From Hofstenia miamia (Eukaryota > Xenacoelomorpha > Acoela), in the NCBI GenBank assembly GCA_004352715.1, contig SCFE01000106.1, positions 131,358-195,357 of the forward strand: a stretch of DNA of 64,000 nt, given 5' to 3'. Within the stretch, counting starts at the first letter, position 1. Each line of letters opens with the position of its first letter. The notes under the pieces are model-generated. The model was not told the origin of the DNA. It saw only the letters and a program-made list of their open reading frames with translations, and searched no databases. Position numbers and translations under genes: made by a program. This document shows, piece after piece, positions 56,986-64,000 of the stretch.

Positions 56986-58279
56986 TTAACCTTCTTCAAT
57001 TTCCACAGCCTTTCTATTTCCTCTGCCAACTCTCTATACTTGTCTATCTTCTCTTTCTCCTTGCTTTCTACATTCCTGTCCTTAAGTACTGCTATGTCTA
57101 TCACTGTTCCCAAGCTTTTCTCTTTGTCTACTACTACTATGTCTAGCCCTCCGTGCTTCTATTAACTTCCTTGCCTGAGGTTCAAGTCCCACAGTATCTT
57201 AACCTTCTCATTTTCTATGACACCCTGTGGCTTGTGCTCATACCACTTGTCTCCTGCTTCTAACCCATGCTGCCTGCTCAAACTCCAGTGTACCATTCTT
57301 CCCACCTTGTCATGCCTGAACTTATACTCATTCTGTGCCAACTTCTTACACCCTGCTATCAGATGATCTACTGTCTCCGCCTCTTTCTTACATAGTCTAC
57401 ACTTATCACTTACTTCCATTCTTCTGTCTAAATCTAACTCCCTTAGTTCATTCTGCTTCCACCTAAAATTGGTATCGCCCATGTATTAATAGACTTTATA
57501 CTATTTTTCCCAATTAATGCTTACTTTTGTAGTAATTTCCTTACTCTCCTCTTGTACTCTTTTCTTAACCTCGTCTTCATTTCCTCATGATCTGTTCTAT
57601 CTTTCTCTATCACACCTAAGTACTTGTACCCCTCTTTGACTTCCTCAATCTTATCCCCACTGCTCGTCCTCAAACCATCTCCATCTATGCACTTGCCTCT
57701 GGTCATTGTCACTGTTGCACACTTTCCTAATCCAAATTCCAACCCAGAATCTCTGCTTGCCTTCTCCAATATCTCCACTTGCTTCTGCAACATCTTCCTT
57801 GAACTAGCATACATCTTCAGGTCGTCCATGTACCACAGGTGACTCTATGCTCTACCACTCTTCTCCAACTTATATCCCATACCTGTCTTCTTCAACTTTT
57901 CTGTGATGGGAATTAAGCTAACTATAAAGAGTAGTGATGCTAAGCTGTCTCCCTGGAATATGCCTCGCCTAAACCTCAACCTATGCCCGTCTATCTCAGT
58001 CTGCCACTTTCTCATCTCCCTCTCTAGAAACTCAACCCATTTCCGTGAAACTCCATTGGCCTCTAGCGTCCTCAATGCCCACCTATGTGATGTGCTGTCA
58101 TACGCCTTCCTGTAGTCTATCCATGCCAATGTTAAGTTTGTCTTCCTTCTTCTACAATTCTCCACTACTGCCTGGTCTATCAACAGCTGATCTTTGCATC
58201 CTCTCGTCTTTCTCCTACATCCCTTCTGCTCCTCTGGTATCATCCTGTTCTGTTCTAAGTAACATGCCAGCCTACTTGA
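56986..58279 (-). pseudogene. REL-endonuclease LINE (R2/R4-like): RT, zinc region, endonuclease
   Basis: Minus strand, in order: [20 protein letters not shown] and [11 protein letters not shown] (RT, 58240-58100), G-I-F-Q-G-D-S-L, and the catalytic Y-M-D-D-L-K-M-Y-A (about 57838-57812) just after one in-frame TAG. A deletion near 57500 removes the next part. 57482-57162 holds a C-x2-C-x8-H-x4-C zinc motif with R-H-D-K-V and W-Y-E-H-K-P. 57140-56986 shows L-D-I-V-V-V-D-K and V-I-D-I-A-V-L-K-D, the PD-(D/E)xK-type core of the restriction-like endonuclease (Leu replaces the usual Pro). The 5' end is truncated next to an (AAT)n run. The C-terminus lies at 54363-54503. Confidence 0.82.
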
Positions 58280-58350
58280 ATTATTATTATTATTATTATT
58301 TCTATTATTATTGTTGTTATTATAATGTGTTATTATTTCTATTATTATTC
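58280..58350. repeat. (ATT)n-rich simple repeat
   Basis: Imperfect ATT repeats directly abut the truncated 5' end of the REL-LINE. They may be the tail of an older insertion or the target. Confidence 0.8.
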
Positions 58351-58477
58351 AATTCAAGTACGTACTCCATCCGGCAATAGCGCGTTGACAAACAAATTGA
58401 AAAAGTAATTTCCGGGTAAGCGGAAATAACTGTTTCAATATTTGCAAAATCATCCTTCTATCAAACTCTCAGAAAAT

Positions 58478-59971
58478 ATGTTGACTAAAAGGGAGCAGAT
58501 TGAAGAACAATTAAAACTTGAAAGAAAGTACAAGCTTTCAATTAGAGCACCGTTAATAATATCTCTATATTCTGGATTGGTTCTTGGCTATACTGTGTCT
58601 TTCCTGCCTGAATATTTACGGAAACTAAATCTCCAGCATGACATGAATCTTTCGCAAATCATGTTTCTGATGTTAGGAGCTCTAGGTGCTATTTGCGGCA
58701 GCATTGTCTTTGGCTGTTGCTCAAATAAATGCAATGTTAAAATTCTCTTCATAGCGTCAAATTGTCTCAGTTTTCTATCAGTAGGTTTTCTGGGTTACGC
58801 CAATGTAATTCCAGCAGAATGGCGGTACTACTTTGTGATGCTACTTTCTTTTTTTGCAGGGATTAGTGCTGGTATCGTAGCTCTAGTGCGTACATATGTA
58901 AGCTTGGCAATTGATGTACCAGAAACGCGTGTAGAAATGCTGGGATATGTTTCAGCTGCACAGGGTTTGGGTTATTTGCTGTCAAGTCTTTTAGCAGCAA
59001 TTTTCTCACATCTTAAATCTTCTTCTTCATATTCTAAACATTATCCAATATTTGATTCAAACACCTGTGTAATATATTTGGTAGCAATTTTGGGGCTTGC
59101 TGTAGCTCTCATAACTTACTTTTCGATTATGGACTTAAAAAAAGTAAATGACTATCTTTTCGAAGGTGGTACTAAGCCATCTGCCAGTGAAAGGAAACTA
59201 CGAAGAAAACTGTCTCGTCCTGAAATAAAGGAGACATTCTCTAATCGTATAAAAGTCATATCATGGACAGGTGCCATGCTAATGAATTTCGTCTGGATGT
59301 CAAATATCTTGTTATTCCCAGCTTCCAACTTCAGTAATCTTTACAGTGCAGAATTCAATTATACATACACAGATGCTACAACCCATGCAGATAGTTTGAT
59401 AATGTTTGGAGGGTTGATTGGATTGCTTGGGTATATTTTGGCCATTTACTGTATTCAACGCATTCACTCTCATTATTTGTTAATAATTGCATTCATTTAC
59501 TGTTTTCTCAATTACTTCTTAATTCTTCCAGTATTTGGCTCAAGGAACTTGTCAATGCAAACGCCGTCTGTTGATTATGGCTGTACTTATTCATGGTGTC
59601 AATCAGAAAATGGCTTGGAACAATGGCAAGTAATGACATGGGGCATAATTCACAGTTTTTTGAGCTCTTTTATCATGGTAAGCTCCACTGCGGCACATGG
59701 AATTATAGTTTCTTTAGAACAAAGTCATGTTGTGCATCAAACAATATTCACAGTTTTTGGATTTTTTGGTAGCCTCTTCAATCCGCTGCTTATACTGAAT
59801 ACATTTCGTGCTGCCGGAGTTTCATGGCTAATAAGTATTGAGCTAGTGCTCACTGTTTTTGTTGCTGCCTTATTATGCGCTTATTGTGTATTGTTTCGTA
59901 AAGTTCAAGATGACATTTCTAAAACCGGACTGAAAGGAAAACAGCATGAAGATGCTGGTCTTATAAACTAG
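58478..59971 (+). CDS. MFS transporter, MFSD8-like, intronless paralogue
   Basis: ATG 58478 opens a 497-codon frame, the same length as the paralogue at 38246-39739; an open TTG codon farther upstream was not used as the start for that reason. About 12 membrane segments. Shared landmarks with the paralogue: Y-S-G-L-V-x-G-Y-T-V-S-F-L-P near residue 35, A-L-V-R-T-Y-V-S-L-A-I, R-V-E-M-L-G-Y-V-S-A, L-S-R-P-E-I-K before helix 7, N-F-S-N-L-Y-S-A-E-F-N-Y-T with glycosylation sites, D-Y-G-C-x-Y-S-W-C in an outer loop with two Cys, and V-F-G-F-x-G-x-L-x-N-P-L. The motif-A loop reads G-C-C-S-N-K-C and has lost the usual charged D-R. Family and lysosomal location are inferred from resemblance; the substrate is unknown. 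Confidence 0.85.
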   Translation: MLTKREQIEEQLKLERKYKLSIRAPLIISLYSGLVLGYTVSFLPEYLRKLNLQHDMNLSQIMFLMLGALGAICGSIVFGCCSNKCNVKILFIASNCLSFLSVGFLGYANVIPAEWRYYFVMLLSFFAGISAGIVALVRTYVSLAIDVPETRVEMLGYVSAAQGLGYLLSSLLAAIFSHLKSSSSYSKHYPIFDSNTCVIYLVAILGLAVALITYFSIMDLKKVNDYLFEGGTKPSASERKLRRKLSRPEIKETFSNRIKVISWTGAMLMNFVWMSNILLFPASNFSNLYSAEFNYTYTDATTHADSLIMFGGLIGLLGYILAIYCIQRIHSHYLLIIAFIYCFLNYFLILPVFGSRNLSMQTPSVDYGCTYSWCQSENGLEQWQVMTWGIIHSFLSSFIMVSSTAAHGIIVSLEQSHVVHQTIFTVFGFFGSLFNPLLILNTFRAAGVSWLISIELVLTVFVAALLCAYCVLFRKVQDDISKTGLKGKQHEDAGLIN

Positions 59972-62781
59972 AAGTTGAATTTTTAGATTCCTTTTAACAT
60001 TATACTGTAATTTCAAATTTTTTATTGAATCTTAACGCTAATTGCTTTGAGAATATTGAGTCGCAACTTTGAATTTCTAGTAACAATTAATAATGGGTAT
60101 TGTGAGGTTCTCCATGAGGCTATAACAATGACAATAATTACAATAGTAAAATTAAGAATTATTATTTCTAGTACAAATATGTAAAGAAAATTATATATAA
60201 CACTAATTTGAAAAACTTAATTATTAAAATTCACATACTGCAAGTGATGCAATCTACTTTATCATTTTCAGTCAGCTAAAGATAATAAAGTCGGGAAATC
60301 TATTTTACCGTTTACCTATCGTTGTTCTCCTTTTAGGAACAATATTTTTAAAGCTATTACTAAATCATTTAAGATTTGTATTAAAAAACAACTTCATTTT
60401 AATCAGTATTGCTTTCAAATACTGAAAAAAAATTTTTTATTACTAAGAAATGAAATATTTTCATGTTTTATAATATACCCTGTAAATACTGAAACTTTGT
60501 TAGAATTTCTCAATTTGTTGCATCAGTGCTCTAAATAGAGTTAGAATTTCAAAATAATATTAGTCTTGATTACAAATAATCAAATGTTCTCATGCTTTAC
60601 TAATATATATATATATATAGCAACGCATAGTACTACAAATGCATTACAACGGTATTACATGTGAGTTAGCATTGGATCCTCTTCGGCCTGAATAGAAATT
60701 TCATTCATTATTCTACTTCACAATCTTCAAAGTGTAGTCAGATGTATGTGGATTTTCTACCCCAATCATTGAAAAAGTTCATCACAAACAGGTCCTTATG
60801 CTTATCCATCAAAAGGATTGCGATTGGACCCATCTGTACATATTCGCAATGCTTGCTGACAAGGTCGGTGCAAGTTATGAAAAAAACCTCTTATCAAAAG
60901 TGCATGGTGTAATGTTAGGCTGCAGATACTGATACATTATTTCCATAATTTTCATAATTAAGAAATTTAGTATTGTGTAGAATGTAATGAATTGTGATGT
61001 TTCCTTAATTTTAAAAAACTATTTGTTTAAAAATATTACTCTAAAATGCAAAATTTACTGCATACGCCTGCCGTTGCTGCAAAAAGGAGCAGCAATTCAA
61101 AAATGGAGAATGCGTCAGCATCTAGAACAGTAAAATGTAAATTACTTACCCATTAAATTGTTAATTATAACAAAAATTATTAAACCTTTCAAGAATTTCA
61201 TAGTTGCAGGGACCATATAAAAAGGCGTAGTCAGCAATCCCTTATTGTAACCATTTTAATTTTGTTAGGAATTTTCTATAATCTCCTAATTAAGTGCATG
61301 AAGTGAAGTTTGCTTTCTGCATTTGAAAATATAATCAAGATGCACTTCTCCATAGTACTATGAAACGATATTAGGACATACAAAAGTCTTTATCACTGCA
61401 GGCATTCCGATTTTTCCAATGATTAACAAAAAAGTCCATACACGTATAAAGTGCCCAGGAAACTATTTTTAGTGAAAGTGCGCATGCTTTTGCTGTATTT
61501 TAAAGCTACATTTGCGCAATTGGAATGAAATCCAAAATCAGTTTGAATATGCTTATACAAATTTTAACTCCAAGTCAAACAAGTACATTTATACTGCTTA
61601 ATAAAATATTTTTTTAAGCACAACTAATTGATATATTGTTATCATTACTCAATTTGGTACAAAAAACTAAATTTGAGAATTTCTTATCATGAAAAATAAC
61701 TTTTTCCTTTAAATGTACAACAGGTGTAAAGCTACAAAAAATTATGTTTTTTATAAATAATATATTAACTATTTTTACTTAAAAATTACAGACATATGTC
61801 ATTTGTGACATATTTGTCTCGATTTTCCAGCTAAAATTTCTCATTTTATATTTTCGACAATGGTTTAGCGAGAATGGAAAACGTCCCACTTTTTACAATA
61901 TCATTTCTTATTTAGGAATAGTAGAATATGGATATTGCATTCCATGTTTAGGAAAATATAGAATCATATATACTCTTGGTTCACCAAAAATTAGCAAATA
62001 CAGCTGTACATATCCATGTTTCTAGTATTTTTTCATTCAAAAATGCGTAAATCGACAAAAAATAAATATATACATGCATATAGTTTGCTAAGCACAGGAT
62101 TTTTCAAAATCACTAATGAAATTCGTACAATAGATTTTTGACATAACGCGTGTAATACCTTTTAAGATATAATATTTTAATACTGAAGTATAACTCTAAA
62201 TTACAGCCATAGGCACTAAAATTTATATTTCTACTTAGAATAGCACATAAGATTGAAAAGATTTAAATGCACTTTTAAAATACGATATAATTACACATAA
62301 TGTCACCAGTTGATTAACTTCCCTTCATTTTATCACAATTGCTTTAGTTACTGATGTGCTACTCATATTTTTTAAAATTATACATTTAAAGGTATGGTGG
62401 TTGACTCAGGGATGTAAAACAAAACGAAGCCAACAATACAATGTAATTTAGACAATGCGCAATCGTTCAGGACTTATGTTGAAGAATAAGTGAAAATTGA
62501 CTTAATAATTTCTAAATATTTAACAAAAATATTAGTATACTTAATCTTTAGCACCTCTGGTCCAAAAGTTTATGTACACAATACGTTTCTAAGCATAGCT
62601 CGAAGGACCTAATCATCTGCGATTTAAAAATCTAAATAATATTTTAGCATTTAGAATTTATATGTTTCTATAAATTTGCACTTTAAAACTTAATGTATGT
62701 GACGTTATGATCATTGCAAAAAGGTAAGTTAAAGTACTAGCTTCGGAAATAGATAAATTTGTTTTGCTTAACTATATAGGT

Positions 62782-62819
<38 letters not shown>

Positions 62820-64000
62820 TTATATCTATATTAATATTTTGAACATTATCAAGCTTATATTTAGAATAATAGGTTTAGATTTATGCACTGAATGATCCCT
62901 CAAATCATCTCATTCTTTGTTAAATTTGGTCATAAGAAAAAATTATGTTTACTTAATAATCCGAGAAAAACTATCCTAAGTTTCTTGCATGAAATTTGCT
63001 AAAGGAGCTGGTCACGCAGTAACGGAATTTCATTTTCATTGTTAAAAGGGATGCTACTCATTCAGTACCACCGTGTGTATAGCAAATAAATTTCACTGCA
63101 TTTTAGATCTAATTTTTGTGCTGATTACGAATCTAACAATATTTTTTAAATTTATTGAAACATTTCATGGCAAATTTAAAAATATTGATTATTTTGTTCT
63201 TTTTTTATTAGTGATTTGACATATCATTGCATTATGTTATTTTATTTTATTATGAAAACATAATTTTATTTAAATAATATTTTATGCGAAAAATGAAACA
63301 ATATTAGGAAGAGATTTATGTATCATTCATCCATGTAAAATCCAGCTACATACTTTTTACTGATTTGCCCATGCAACGAAATTCAGTCATTTTGAGTTTG
63401 ATGCATTCACTTACCATGCTGACTATTGCATACCAAGCAATCCAGGAAAACATATGTCCAAGTAATAATTAATATCAAGTTTCTTGAATGATTCAATCAT
63501 AGTGCTGACAAATGATTTTTTCAGCTGCAGGTAAGCCTGTGGGCATGAGGAAGTTGAAAGTAAACTTAGAATAACATCAAGCCACATTGTCTTTTTTCTT
63601 GATTGAAGGTTGACAAAAAATTTCACATTTGCAAACTTTATCATTTGAATCCATTGAATATGCCAATTTTGACCTTCATTTCAGAAATCTTAGAAATAAA
63701 TTGTGAAGAGCGTGTTTTATCATTTTAAATTTTTATTCCCTTTAAAAATTGTTAAGAAACATAGAATTTTATTTGCAATATAGGCAAATCAACATAAAAT
63801 TTTCAATCTCATTATTACCCAATTGGCTTTCTCTTTCAGTTTTATTTTGTGAAGGTGAAAATCAATGAAAAGTATGTTTCTCGACTTTATATGGATGAAT
63901 GTTGCATAAATTCCTTCCTAATACCATCTCATTTTCGTATAAAATATTATTTTATTAAAATTAAATGTTTCATAATAAAATATAATATGATAAAGCAATA
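59972..64000. other. AT-rich region downstream of the second transporter
   Basis: About 4 kb without a recognisable gene. (TA)n runs lie at about 60601-60619 and 62785-62817. A 73-codon minus-strand frame (63423-63644) has a good donor-like sequence (rc CATGGTAAGTGA, about 63411-63422) just beyond its stop but no recognisable domain. Confidence 0.5.
62785..62817. repeat. (TA)n microsatellite
   Basis: About 16 uninterrupted TA units in an AT-rich spacer. Confidence 0.9.

Noticed and set aside
57624-58380. Several plus-strand frames rich in S, L and P
   Set aside because: They are antisense shadows of the minus-strand REL-LINE reverse transcriptase.
63423-63644. 73-codon minus-strand frame with a donor-like sequence nearby
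   Set aside because: The donor lies beyond the in-frame stop, no acceptor fits well, and no domain is recognised; left as unassigned.
1-64000. CRISPR arrays, rRNA or tRNA genes, bacterial operons
   Set aside because: No regularly spaced direct repeats, no rRNA-like or cloverleaf sequence noticed by eye, and intron-bearing genes show the DNA is eukaryotic; a tRNAscan run would be needed to exclude diverged tRNAs.

Overview
The window is AT-rich animal DNA: genes with introns, CpG-poor spacers and many decayed transposable elements. The best evidence for an animal is a three-exon gene at 19.5-23.5 kb that can be read completely as an eIF4E-binding protein (4E-BP). The transposon mix (REL-endonuclease LINE, CR1/jockey-type LINEs with an esterase ORF1, Ty3/gypsy, piggyBac, mariner, hAT) suits an invertebrate, but I cannot name the species. 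The sequence is a draft assembly. It has two long N gaps (1106-2105 and 44088-44359) and eight single-N joins, four of which are flanked by near-identical duplicated sequence and are probably assembly artefacts.

Layout. 0-1.1 kb: the 3' part of an unrecognised gene with two tandem beta-rich domains resembling phage tail-fibre tips, then a second reading frame that runs into the gap. 2.1-15.8 kb: a field of LTR-like repeats (TGTARCATC...GATGTTACA) with decayed interiors, including a Ty3/gypsy reverse-transcriptase fragment and three copies of an unrecognised protein family; a Harbinger-like foldback MITE lies inside it. 15.8-24.2 kb: single-copy-looking DNA holding the 4E-BP gene. 24.3-28.2 kb: three LINE fragments. 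28.2-37.5 kb: a hAT element with an 8-bp target duplication, a 1,373-bp duplicated block ending in a short hAT element, a piggyBac remnant carrying a hAT MITE, and a mariner-like pseudogene. 38.2-39.7 kb: an intronless major-facilitator gene. 40-44.7 kb: mixed LINE pieces, with a MITE inserted in the endonuclease region. 47.6-52 kb: a second REL-LINE fragment, a perfect 43-bp-arm palindrome, a second piggyBac copy with the same hAT inside, and a LINE with an unbroken 542-codon RT frame. 52.3-58.3 kb: a LINE split by a mariner, and a REL-type LINE split by a CR1-type LINE. 58.5-60 kb: a second intronless major-facilitator gene, paralogous to the first and of identical length (497 aa). 60-64 kb: no gene seen.

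Probable working host genes are therefore few: the 4E-BP gene (translation control downstream of TOR) and two MFSD8-like transporters. Almost everything else is transposon sequence at different stages of decay, and nested insertions give a relative order of events.
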